Positions 1 to 10,570 of a stretch of 64,000 nucleotides of DNA are shown piece by piece. The stretch comes from Zeugodacus cucurbitae (taxonomy: Eukaryota; Arthropoda; Insecta; Diptera; Tephritidae). Position numbers and translations under genes: made by a program. Every line of letters starts with the position of its first letter. Positions within the stretch are counted from its first letter, which is position 1. Where the stretch lies: the NCBI RefSeq assembly GCF_028554725.1, contig NC_071667.1, positions 48,663,501 through 48,727,500 on the forward strand. The letters run 5' to 3'. The notes below the pieces were generated by a model that saw only the letters and a program-made list of their open reading frames with translations, had not been told where the DNA came from and did not search any database.

Positions 1-605
1 TAACATCACTCAGAACGTTTTGTCATTTAATCGTGAATTGTTTTATTTACAGGGAATTAAAAAATTCATCTCGGCCAAAAAATGGAATTTACTCGTGAAC
101 ATTTTCGTGCGATCATTTTTCACAACTTTCGACGTGGATTATCGCGACAAGAGTGCATCGATGAACTAAAATCTTTGTATGGCTATGAAGCACCATCCTA
201 TAGCACTGTGAAAAACTGGTACAACGAATTCAATCGCTCGCTCAAAGACGAATTCCGTGAAGGTCGTCCAAAAACAGCCGTTGTGCCGGAAGACATCGAT
301 GCCGTACGTGAACTGATAATGCAAGACCGTCATGTAACATACCTTCAGATAGAGGCATGCCTATGCATTTCTCCCACCAGCATACATTCGATATTGCATG
401 AACACCTGGCCGTAAAAAAGGTTTGTTCTCGTTGGATCCCGCACAATTTGACAATCGCTCAAAAAAAGGCTCAAAATAAGTGCTTCGAAAATCGGTTTGA
501 GCGCATGCAAAAGTGTATAAATTTTGATGGAGAATATTTTGAAAACCAATAAAACCATTTTCGTTGATAAATATTCCTATTTTCATTATTAGGCCAGAAA
601 TATAT
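1..605 (+). mobile_element. Internally deleted mariner element (Tc1/mariner)
   Basis: The coding remnant at 82-552 identifies this as a mariner-family DNA transposon. About 50 bp of non-coding sequence follow its stop codon, and the 3' end appears to lie near the GGCCAGAAATATATA stretch at about 592-606. The 5' end is close to, or before, the window start, so I cannot check the terminal inverted repeats or the TA duplication. The element is much shorter than the usual 1.3 kb because the middle of the transposase gene is missing. Confidence 0.75.
82..552 (+). pseudogene. Mariner transposase with large central deletion
   Basis: This 156-codon open frame joins the N-terminal DNA-binding part of a mariner transposase to its extreme C-terminus. 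Residues about 1-130 carry the paired helix-turn-helix region, including GRPKT near residue 61 and the WIPHNL motif near 118-123. Residues about 131-156 match the family C-terminal end (FERMQKC, GEYFE). A full-length enzyme is about 345 residues, so roughly 190 residues are gone, including the whole D,D34D catalytic domain. The fusion stays in frame, so it could encode a DNA-binding-only protein, but it cannot catalyse transposition. A short gap near residue 52 is also likely. Family assignment is confident; the subfamily is not determined. Confidence 0.8.
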
Positions 606-1446
606 ATAGCAGCCTCATATATATGTATACCAAATTATTATTAAAAATAAGTAAGGAAAGACTAAGTTCGGGTGCAACCGAACATTTTATACTCTCGCAA
701 TTTATTGAAGAAACTTACAAACATACAAAATTTACACATAAATTCGGCATAAAGTTTAATGAATAACGAAAATCGTAATATATACTATATGAGGGCTGAG
801 GTAATTCTTTCATTTTCACCAGCTGGGTACACTATATCCAAGACTATACGCTCATTTAATTTTACTAAGATATCTTACATATTAACCAATACATATATGC
901 GGAATAAAGCCCACCGTATTTTTGCAAAACCTATAATTAGGTAAATGGAGATGTTATGACCCGATTTTAATAATTTTTGGAACAGAGACACGCTATTAGA
1001 AGAAAAAAATTTCCTCTGAATTACATTAAATTATCTAAGATATTTGCAGATATTTTCGGTTAAAATTTAATCTTAGGCGCTGAGTTCAACATGTTCGATA
1101 TCTGGGGCCTTGAAAAGTTATTGTTCGCTTTCGACAATTTTTTCACAAGTGAAGTCAGAGATGATATGTACTATTTGTGTAAAGTTTTATTCCACTATCT
1201 TCATTGGTTCCTTATGTATACATGATAAAATGAAGGAATCAGATGGAATTCAAATTTGAGTTATAAGGAAAGTAGTCGTGGTTGTAAACCGATTTCGCCC
1301 ATTTTTTATCCGTGTTATCAGGGTGTCAAGAAAATATTATATACCGAATTTCATTGGAATCTGTCGAGAAGTTCCTGCGATATGGTTTTTGACATATAAG
1401 TGAGCGATGCCACGCCCATTTTTCATTTTGTAAAAAAATCTTAGTG

Positions 1447-3614
1447 CTCTGTGTAGAAAAGCGCACACGTCAACAAACACAAGGAAGGTTCGCCATCGAG
1501 AAGCTGCAATCACAACCGACAGCCGAACGATTTTCTACTCGACTTGCACTCCTGCTCTCTGAGAGCACTCATCAGCATCTCGGTATAAGGGGGCTGTGGG
1601 ACGGCATATCAAACTCCTTACGTACAGCTGCAACCGAAACAATTGGTTTTCGGAAAAGCCAAAAAAACAGCTGGTATGATGAGGATCGTCGTCTCGCAGT
1701 GGAGAGAAAACAGACTGCCTACCTCGCAATGTTGTGATCGATCGCAACACGAGCGGGATGGGAAAGATACCGACAGCTGAAGAGGGAAGCGAGACGCATT
1801 TGCAGACAAAAAAAGAAAGAGGCCGAAATGCGTGAGTATGAAAAGCTTGACAAGCTGGCCGACAGGGGTAATGTTTGAAAATTTTACGAAAAGATCCGGC
1901 GACTAACTGAAGGTTTCAAGACCGGAGCACACTCCTGTAGGACCCCCAGAGGTGATCTAGTTATTGATGACCAGAGTATACTGAGTTTGTGGAGGGAACA
2001 CTTCTCCAACCTGCTGAATGGCAGTGAAAGAACAACACCAGGAGATGGCGAACCCGATTCCCCAATCGACGACGATGGAGCAGATGTTCCATTGCCTGAC
2101 CGTGAAGAAATTCGAATAGCAATTACCCGCTTGAAGAACAATAAGGCGGGGGGGGGGGCGATGGATTACCGGCCGAGCTATTCAAATACGGCGGCGAAGA
2201 GCTGATAAGGTGCTTGCATCAGCTTCTTTGCAGAATATGGTCAGCAGAAAGCATGCCTGACGATTGGAATCTCAGTGTACTCTGCCCAATACACAAAAAG
2301 GGAGACCCCACAATTTGCGCCAATTACCGTGGGATAAGCCTCCTCAACATCGCGTATAAGGTTCTGTCGAGCGTATTGTGTGAAAGACTAAAGCCCACCG
2401 TCAACAAACTGATTGGACCTTATCAGTGTGGCTTTAGACCTGGAAAATCAACAACAGACCAGATATTCACCATGCGCCAAATTTTGGAGAAGACCCGTGA
2501 AAATAGGATCGACACACACCACCTTTTTGTCGATTTTAAAGCTGCTTTCGACAGCACGAAAAGGAGTTGCCTTTACGCCGCGATGTCTGAATTTGGTATC
2601 CCCGCAAAACTAATACGGATGTGTAAGCTGACGTTGAGCAACACCAAAACCTCCGTCAGGATCGGGAAGGACCTCTCCGAGCCGTTCGATACCAGACGAG
2701 GTTTCAGACAAGGTGACTCACTATCGTGCGACTTCTTTAACTTGATGCTGGAAAAAATTATAAGAGCTGCAGAGCTAAATAGAGAAGGTACAATCTTCTA
2801 CAAGAGTGTACAGCTACTGGCGTACGCCGATGATATCGATATCATTGGAAACAATACCCGCGCCGTTAGTTCTGCTTTTTCCAGACTGGATAAGGAAGCG
2901 AAGCGTATCGGTCTGGTGGTGAACGAGGACAAGACGAAATATCTCCTGTCATCAAACAAACAGTCAGCGCATTCGCGTCTTGGCTCCCACGTGACTGTTG
3001 ACAGTCATAACTTTGAAGTTGTAGATAATTTCGTCTACCTGGGCATTAACAGCAATAACAATGTCAGCCTGGAAATCCAAAGCAGAATCACTCTTGCCAA
3101 CAGGTGCTACTATGGACTAAGTAGGCAATTGAAAAGTAAAGTCCTCTCTCGACGAACAAAAACCAAACTCTACAAGTCTCTCATAATTCCCGTCCTACTT
3201 TACGGAGCAGAAGCGCGGACGATGTCAACATCCGATGAGACGGCACTAGGAGTTTTCGAGAGAAAGGTTTTGCGGAAGATTTATGGTCCCTTAAACATTG
3301 GCAACGGCGAATACCGCAGACGATGGAACGATGAGCTGTATGTGTTATTCGACGACATAAACATAGTCCAGCGAATAAAAAAACAGCGGTTACGCTGGCT
3401 AGGTCATGTTGTTCGAATGGATGAAAGCGCTCCAGCTCTGAAAATATTCGATGCAGTACCCGCTGGTGGAAGCCGAGGAAGAGGGAGACCTCCACTCCGA
3501 TGGAAGGACCAGGTGGAGAGGGACCTGGCTTCGCTTGGTATAACCAATTGGCGCCAAACTGCCAGAATTAGGGATACGTGGCGCGCTGTTTTGGATTCGG
3601 CTATAACCGCGTAA
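1447..3614 (+). pseudogene. RTE-like reverse transcriptase, 5'-truncated and frameshifted
   Basis: The largest intact frame is 2214-3614 (466 codons). Within it are QCGFRPGKST (about 71-80), FVDFKAAFD with the first catalytic Asp (about 105-113), GFRQGDSLS (about 163-171) and the catalytic YADD box (about 204-207). A conserved C-terminal region contains LLYGAEA, RWLGHVVRMD and GRGRPPLRWK. Upstream, 1447-2205 encodes the preceding linker (LALLLSEST, KREARRICRQKKKEAEM) in two other frames. Breaks are a stop near 1735, a TGA near 1876 and a shift at the G-run near 2149-2158. The protein would copy element RNA at the nick. This copy has an apparently intact RT core but no endonuclease. The clade name rests on similarity to RTE/BovB-type proteins. 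Confidence 0.85.
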
Positions 3615-3633
3615 GCGGTGTCTACGCCAGTCA

Positions 3634-3656
3634 AGAAGAAGAAGAAGAAGAAGAAG
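3634..3656 (+). repeat. GAA microsatellite tail of RTE copy A
   Basis: Seven consecutive GAA units lie between the end of the retrotransposon 3' UTR and the right target duplication. The 42,530-42,620 fragment ends in the same kind of tail, so the tail belongs to the element and is not chance. Confidence 0.85.
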
Positions 3657-4289
3657 AAAAAAATCTTAGTGTAGCTTCCTTCTATTATTATTTCTGTGAA
3701 ATTTAGTGTTTCTTTCGTTTTTCGTTAGTGAGTTAACCCACTTTTAGTAATTTTCAACCTAGCATTTGTATGGGAGGTGGGCGTGGTTATTATCCGATTT
3801 CAACTATTTTCATGGTGTGTGGTGGGCTACGTAAGAATCGATTGCAGAAAATTTATTCCAAATTTTATTTCCATAGCTTTATTTATGGCTTAGTTATGAC
3901 ACTTTATGTGTTTTTGGTTTTCGCCATTTTGTGGGCGTGGCAGTGGACCGATTTTGCCCATTTTCGAAAGCAACCCTCTCATGGTCCCAAGGAACATGTG
4001 TTCCAAGTTTCATTAATATATCTCAATTTTTACTCAAGTTATCGCTTGCACGGACGGACGGACGGACATACATCCGGATTTCAACTCCTCTCGTCATCCT
4101 GATCATGTATATATATATAACCCCATATCTAACTCTTTTATTTCTTGGTGACACAAACAACCGTTATGTGAACAAAACTATAATACTCTGTGCAACAGGT
4201 TGCGAGAGTATAAAAATAAAGACTAATGTGTAAAATCAGTTAATTTCTTCGCCTCAATTCCGGTTGTCTTTACATATAGTATTATGTGG

Positions 4290-4750
4290 GGGTGATAGAC
4301 GGAAAAAATGTCTCCTGTGTTTTAGACGTGCGTACGCTCTGAGGATCAATCATTGACTCGGACCACAATCTGGAAGCAGCGAAGATACGAACTTGTCTTG
4401 CCAAAAAACGAGCTGCTGAGAATTGTCGTTTCGCAGTGGAGATAAAGCAGACTGCACGCCACGACCAGAACGCGTGCGGGGTGGATTATATATCGGGACG
4501 CATTTGCAGACGTAAAAAGAGACCGAAATGCGTGAGTTTGAATAGCTTGAAAGGAAGGCCGCCTTGGGTAATGCTCGAAAGTTTTATGAAAAGATGAGGC
4601 TATATACAACTGCTTTATGGTGCTAAAGCGTGGACGATGTCAACATCCGATGAAACGACACTAGCAGTTTTCGAGAGTTTTGCGCAAGGCTTATGTCCCT
4701 CTGGTGGAGTCGAGGAAGACCTCCACTTCGAGGTAGAAAGCGAACTGGTT
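4290..4750 (+). pseudogene. Rearranged RTE-like retrotransposon remnant
   Basis: Short blocks match the RTE protein in order but with large gaps. The end of the endonuclease domain is at 4290-4400 (frame giving VIDG, then IDSDH and AAKIRT). A linker piece follows at about 4500-4600 (CRRKK, then AR-FYEKM). A C-terminal piece is at about 4605-4740 (LLYGAKAWTMSTSDETT, then FES). The reverse transcriptase core is deleted and several frameshifts are present. It is an old, inert fragment lying just beyond family R copy 1. Confidence 0.7.
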
Positions 4751-7705
4751 TTAATTTTAGTGAATAAATATTGTAAATAATTTGGATATAATGTGTTATG
4801 GCGCCGAAATTGAGTGAAGTCGATCCAGTAATTACACCAACTACAATGATTTTCGTAATTTTAGTAGGCTTTTATTTATTTATTATTAATCATACAGTTA
4901 ATGTTGACACCTAATCTAAATTTCAAACACTATTGAAAGCATTCATTATAATTATTTACAGTTCGACTTGGGTTTATATGAGTATAAGGAAGTTAATTAA
5001 TATTAAATTTTTTTTATATTTGTTTTTTTTTTTCTAATCAACTCCCATAAGTAGCTAATTTATGTATAACAGGTCGCAAGCATTTTTTGTAAATTTTATC
5101 ATTTTTCTAAAACGTATTAATTCCAAAATGAAGTCTTCCGAGATGTCGGAGAGAATTTAACAGTCCATTTTATGCATGTGTGCATATGGATGTCATAATT
5201 TTATTGGCTATGAGCAGTGGGCCATGACGGCATATCAGTTGTTCAAAAACAAAAAAAAAAAAAAAATCAGCCTCCTGACTTGCGTTTTCGCCTTTATCAA
5301 TGGAAATATGGCGTATTTACTATTTGCTGGTGTCCGTAAGCTTAAGCAATCACAAAACTACCTATGGTGATTATACTGTGAGTAAACGGCATTGGCTATG
5401 GTTCTTTAATACTTAAAAAAAGCATATGTTTAACTAATTTTCTAAGCGTGTATATAACTATAACATGTATATGTTTGTATCTTTAAATAGGCATATCAGA
5501 AAATAGTGTAAAACAGACAATTCTACACCGCATACTTAAAAGCTAATCGCAAGCTTTATAATAGTTGGAAACTGCAATAAGCAGTTGAAGTGCCTGATAT
5601 TATTCTTACATTGGCACTGAAAGCAGCTAATTAAAACACAGCAATATTATTACCAACACTGTCATTATGCTGCAGAGGCATGTGAGTGAGTTTAAAATAT
5701 ATGTACATATGTATGTAGGAAAAGAGTTTGCCTCTGTGCTTCGGTGCTTATTTTAATTAAACAGAAATAGTGGTTATAAAATTCTTTAGAGCGTGTCACA
5801 TGCGATAATCAGCAGATAGCGGGCAAAGTGCTTGCCTCTTCCATGTAAGTTATATTGATGTATATTACGGGTGTCTCATGTGAGTGGGCATAGCTTTGGC
5901 TTAATCAAATTATTTTTAATAAATTTGTGTACGAGTGTGCGTAGGTTTGCTTACAAAATGCCTATTTACGCCCGCTGAACCGTTTGGTATTTTAATAACA
6001 CATCTATTTTGATATCTCAGATCAAATGAAAAGGTGGCTGCTGTGCTCTACCGTGGTAGGGAGTGCTTCTAACGTGCCTTAAGTCAAACGAAGCTAAGTT
6101 TCAGGTTCAAAGCAACAATTTGCTACAAGTAAGCTGGTATTTATAAAGCTTTACAAGTTACGCTAATTAATTAAATATAGCTCATACTGACACAGCGTTT
6201 CATGCAAGCGTAGCAAAAAGAAAGCACATAAAAGGATGCTGACATAGAAGACACACAAACACTGATTAGCTGAGTGCGCATATATTTACCAACAAACACA
6301 CACACAAACAGCACCGCTGAACTGCTGCCACCAGATGCTTGGCACTTAATTTAATCAACATTCACATTTGCAATTAAAAAGTTCGGGGCTACTTACAACT
6401 TTTTATGACAAAATAAGACACAATAGACATTTGGCAGCATTAATATTAATAATCGAGCGCTGTAAAAAGTTTGTGAACACAAAACAAAAAGAAATGTGTA
6501 TTCCTCAAAAATGCAGCTAATTAAATTTGGAAGTTCAAAAAAAAAACAACAAAAGCAACAAAAATAAGTATTTCATTTATACATTTAAAATTGTGTCTTT
6601 CGTTTTGCCTGCGGACTTTTGTCTGGACACAAATGATTACTGTTACTCATTACTCACATGTCCTTTTTATTGCTGTGATCATCAATGTTGTTGCTGTTGT
6701 TGTTATGCGACAGCTGTGCGTTGCGAAAAACCAAAACCATGTTTAATTGCAATTAACCAAATGTTACTCATACGCCGGGGAGTACATGTGTTTGTGTGCA
6801 CGTGGTTCGGCTGTTGGCTGTTCGTTTGTATTCACGCACTCCGGTGTAAGTGAAAATTAATGACTGTTTCAAAGCATCACAATCTAATTTAGTTATTTAT
6901 TTGTAAGTATTGTTTGTACATATATTTACTTGTTGCATTTTGTATAATTATCCAAAAATACAAATGTAGTTAAATGTGTAATTATTATGTTGCATGCATA
7001 CCTATCAGAATCTTGGCTTTTGAGGTTACGGTGGTTCAAGATTTCGCTGCGTATATTAAATATATGCCATTACTATATTATTTTTAGTTCCTTGAATCTT
7101 TTATTAATTTATTAGTTAAATTTAAGAATTTTATTTCTAAAGTATGTATTTATTTTCTCTTAAGAACTTAAATATTTTAATCTAGCTTCTTCGTGTAGAG
7201 AAGCACTCTTTTAATTAGTTTTTTCTATTTTTATTTTCTTTCCTCTCATCTGTAGTCTTATAAACACATTATTCACTATTATTTACACTAAATATCCAGA
7301 GAAATTTACATTGTATATTAGCCTATGATCGAGTCCATATTAACATCACATGACATACACCTCTTTTTTCTCATTTTAATTATTTGAAATTTGAATTTTT
7401 TATATTTACATTCCTCTGTATTGCAATAACCGAAATGTTCGTTAAGTGGTAATCGGGGCTCCAGGTAGCTGCCAATGCATTCTCTGTTATTTTAGAATAT
7501 TTTTAGATCCTTTACGAAATCAGAAGTATACATATTTTCAAAGGCCCTGCAGCTATCCCCGGAAGTCTTGAATGAGGAGCCGCGTTCCTCGCGTACTACT
7601 ATATCATATAGGTAAAAGGATGGTCAAGCTCCAATGACCACTGGTAGACCTCGTGCATATAGCTGTGCTCTCTCTCTCTCTAGGTTTTAGGAGAAACCCG
7701 ATCTC
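4751..7705. other. Anonymous AT-rich DNA, no gene seen
   Basis: Stop-rich in all frames with only short chance frames. It contains short CA and poly-A tracts (CACACACACA near 6298; a 14-A run near 5250) and a small cysteine-codon run from a TTGTTGCTG repeat near 6690. I see no convincing splice-bounded exon, RNA gene or element. Confidence 0.5.
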
Positions 7706-8916
7706 GTTATACTCTCGCAACAAAGTTGTTGAAGAGAGTATTATAGTTTTGTTCACATAACGGTTGGTCCTGAAACTAAACGAGTTAGATATCTATACTA
7801 ATATTATAAAGAGGAAAGGTTTGTTTTTTGTTTGTTTGTCTCGAATAGGCTCCGAAACTACTGAACCGATTTGAAAAATTCTTTCACCGTTGGAAAGCTA
7901 TACTATCCCTGAGTGACATGGGCTATATTTAGTTTAAAAAAAATAGGGTTCCTTACCAAAACTCCGATAATGTAAAAAAAAATACCAAAAAACTTTCTTT
8001 AATCGCGAATGCAGCGAAAACGATTGAAGATATAACAAAGTGATGTACTGCAATTTTGTAGAACTTATCATTATCTACAAAAAAGACATCATATCTCTAG
8101 CTATTATAGTTCTGTCACAATAAGCGATTTTCTTTAAACAAATTAATTAAAATACTACTACTTGAAAAGGCCCTTTATTTGTACCTTAGTATTAATCCTT
8201 ATCGAAATAAATGACTTATTATTTAAGATCTCTTCAAAACCTTTATATAACTTTTTGAATTATTAGATTCTGACATTCCATTCAAAAGATATAACGGGTT
8301 AAAAATTTTGGAAAACCCCTCGGCGGCTAACTATGCTTTGTAGAGTTGTAGGCGTCACTCGGGCACGGAGGTCCGGGAGGGGGGTTAAGATCACTCGCGC
8401 GATCGATTCCCTACTGAATGGTACTGTGCGGAATTAAAAAAAATTGTCACTTGATAATATCTTCTATAATATAAAAATGAATCGCAAAATGTGTTGCTAA
8501 GCGCATAACTCGAGAACCGCTGAACCGATTTCGCAAATTCTTTGTTTAGAATGATTTTAGAGGTACCGGGATGGTTCTTACGGAAAGAAAAAAACTGCTT
8601 GAAAAAGTCTTAAATCCACAATTTTCTAATCACCCATACAAACAATTTGTGTCGTTAGTCTCGAAAAAAGTCGAGAAGAGCCAAACCGTTCTGGGTAATT
8701 TTAGTTTTGAAACATTTATGGAAAGATTAGAAAGTAAGTATATATCGAAAATTGTGGGGAAGATAACAAGAAGAGGATTTTATTTGAATTGACAACAAAA
8801 TTATAAAAAAAAAAAATAATTTCATTTTCAAAGTTGTCATTGTTGCTTTGTTAAAATATTTTTATCATTGTTCAATTGTATAAGGCTGTGTCGATAGCCC
8901 AAAACAATTTGTAACA

Positions 8917-9080
8917 AGTAGGGAAAGGCAACCGAACATTTTATACTCTCGCAATTTATTGATGTAATTTTATTACACACAATTTGAAATAAAGTCCAAT
9001 AGAATAACGAAAATCAGCATATATAGTACATGAGGGTTGAGGTAATTCCTGAACCGATTTCACTAATTTTCAACGCCCAG
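8917..9080 (+). repeat. Truncated family R left end inside Helitron H1
   Basis: A variant of the R left end (GGAAAGGCAACCGAACATTT, then TTTATACTCTCGCAA) and about 120 bp of following R sequence lie between Helitron-family sequences. The same piece, in the same flanking context (ACAATTTGTAACAA just before it), occurs in Helitrons H2 and H3. Confidence 0.7.
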
Positions 9081-9158
9081 TTATAATGGGAATAGGGGCA
9101 ACTTGGCACCTGTTAGTAGGCAGACAAACGGCAATTCGGCCTTGAAATTACTCCTAAA

Positions 9159-9512
9159 TTGCAAATCAACGAAACACCAGTCTGCAAAATAACCAAAAAA
9201 AGAGCTGTAAAGAAGATTTGCCAGATATTCAAGTCGCTGGAGGTGCTGCACAGGACTTTAAAAGATTTACGCGACAACGAAAATATTTTTGGTGAAGCCA
9301 TGATTCTGTTGGCAGGTGATTTTCGCCAGACTATTCCTGGATCAACTGTTGCTGACGAACTAATCACATTCCTAAAATCATCTAATTTGTGGCGACACAT
9401 AAAGAATCGCCAATTAACAAATAACATACGAGTGTTTTTCCAACAATATCATACTGCGAATGTAGAAATAGTTGAAAATGGTAGCGGCGCAGTTGACACC
9501 TCGATGGATTAA
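9159..9512 (+). pseudogene. Helitron PIF1-type helicase fragment
   Basis: This 117-codon frame covers a central piece of the Pif1-like helicase domain of Helitron Rep/Hel proteins. It includes the conserved ILLAGDFRQT motif (about residues 50-59) and the following region SSNLWRHIK and LTNNIRV. In intact Helitrons the helicase unwinds DNA during rolling-circle transposition. The Walker A region and the replication initiator domain are absent, so it is a relic. Degenerate continuation of the same domain runs to about 9900. Confidence 0.8.
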
Positions 9513-10570
9513 TAACATTTTTAACGGGTTTCTGTCACTTCATGGCCTCGAAATAGGAGCTTATTCATCGTGTTTTTACTGACATGAAACCATAATATAA
9601 TAAACATAAATGGCTGATTGAATGACCTATATTGGTGGTAAAAAAGCAAGGATCTCTTTGATCTTAATGCGACAATTCAGAATTTCGTTAAAGGAGAGTT
9701 GACACAGCTACAAACCAGGATCCCACAGACTATTTTAAATTGCTGGACTATCCCCACTCACTTGCAATTAAAAGTAGTGTGAGTTAACATCATGCCGCGT
9801 AACATAAATCAACATCAAACTTTGCAAAAGAACAAGACTGGCTGGCTGTGAAGAAGGCAATCAATATCGGCACCAAATCCAAGATTAAGCCAACTATGAA
9901 ATTTGGTCATTTGTTACTTTCTCTAATATACGATTAAAAAAATCAAAGTTTTACAAATTATGATGATTTACGCTTAACACAGATCTACAATAATGTCAAT
10001 CAATCATTTTAAAATTTATCGGCTATAACGTTTTCGTCTTTATGCGTAAGAATTTTTTCTCTGCATTGAAAGATTTACTAATTTAATGTATATCTTAGCC
10101 ACAAAAACGTGTGGCCGGGTCTGCTAGTAGGGTTATAAATATCAACGCCCACAAAATGGCAATAAACGAAAACATACAAAGATCTATAACAAAGAAGATA
10201 TTGAAGTAAAATTTGGTACAAGGAATCGCACTGGGAAGGGATGTAGTGGATGTAATTTTTTTGTGGAAGTGGGCGTGGTCCCGCCCCCTATTACGTTTTT
10301 TGTACATATCTCGTAAACTACTAAAGCTATATCAAGGAAACTTTCTAGAGTCGTTTCTTTCTGGTACTACCTTATACAGTCTAAAAATGGAGGAAAACGG
10401 ATTATAATCACGCCCACCTCCCCAAATGTTAGGTTGAAAATTACTAAAAGTGCGTTAACTCACTAACGAAAAATATCAGAAACACTAAATTTCACAGAAG
10501 AAATAGCAGAAGGAAGCTGCACTCACATTTTTTCTTCGGTTACACCCGAGCTTAGCCTTTCCTTACTTGT

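Larger units (their letters stand above)
1447..3656 (+). mobile_element. RTE-like non-LTR retrotransposon copy A, 5'-truncated
   Basis: The copy encodes the linker, reverse transcriptase and C-terminal region of an endonuclease/reverse transcriptase protein. The endonuclease domain is absent because of 5' truncation. The 3' end is a GAA-repeat tail (3634-3656), as in RTE-type elements that end in microsatellites. It is flanked by perfect 15-bp direct repeats, aaaaaaatcttagtg, at 1432-1446 and 3657-3671, which are target-site duplications from target-primed reverse transcription. It lies inside family R copy 1, so it is the younger insertion. Confidence 0.88.
648..4215 (+). mobile_element. Family R dispersed repeat, copy 1 (split by RTE-like insertion)
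   Basis: The left end reads AAGTAAGGAAAG, then a GTTCGGGTGCAACCGAAC palindrome-like motif, then TTTATACTCTCGCAA. The right end carries the inverted motif TTGCGAGAGTATAAA, ending near 4215. Near the right end is the GGACGGACGGAC tract shared by other copies. Without the inserted retrotransposon (1447-3656) and one duplicated 15-bp target the copy is about 1.3 kb. It has no recognisable protein. At least eight other copies or part copies occur in the window. The superfamily is unknown to me; the short inverted motif near both ends suggests a non-autonomous DNA element. Confidence 0.7.
7792..10127 (+). mobile_element. Helitron rolling-circle transposon H1
   Basis: The 5' end is TCTATACTAATATTATAAAG, a Helitron-style TC start. 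The 3' end is CTAG (10124-10127), preceded 12 nt upstream by a hairpin with stem GCCACA (10098-10103) and TGTGGC (10110-10115). It sits exactly between A (7791) and T (10128), with no target duplication, as Helitrons do. It carries a helicase fragment (9159-9512), an R fragment (about 8917-9080) and an unrecognised 73-codon frame at 8571-8792. A second Helitron-like 5' start at about 8459 lies inside it, so it may be composite. It lacks most of the Rep/helicase protein and is non-autonomous. Confidence 0.85.
7706..10570 (-). mobile_element. Family R dispersed repeat, copy 2 (split by Helitron)
   Basis: On the plus strand it opens with TTATACTCTCGCAA (7707-7720) and ends with CTTAGCCTTTCCTTACTTGT (about 10551-10570), the reverse of the family left end. 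A Helitron occupies 7792-10127. Joined across it, the R sequence reads GTTAGATA|TAGGGTTA, which exists uninterrupted in the R copy at about 23512-23530. Without the Helitron this copy is about 0.53 kb, so it is internally shortened relative to copy 1. Confidence 0.75.

Noticed and set aside
4021..4080. GGACGGACGGAC tandem tract as a possible CRISPR-like or regulatory array
   Set aside because: It is a fixed part of family R, recurring at the same place in several copies.
8571..8792. 73-codon lysine-rich frame
   Set aside because: Lies inside Helitron H1 next to its internal 5' start, with no match to Rep/helicase or any family. Noted under H1 and not called as a gene.
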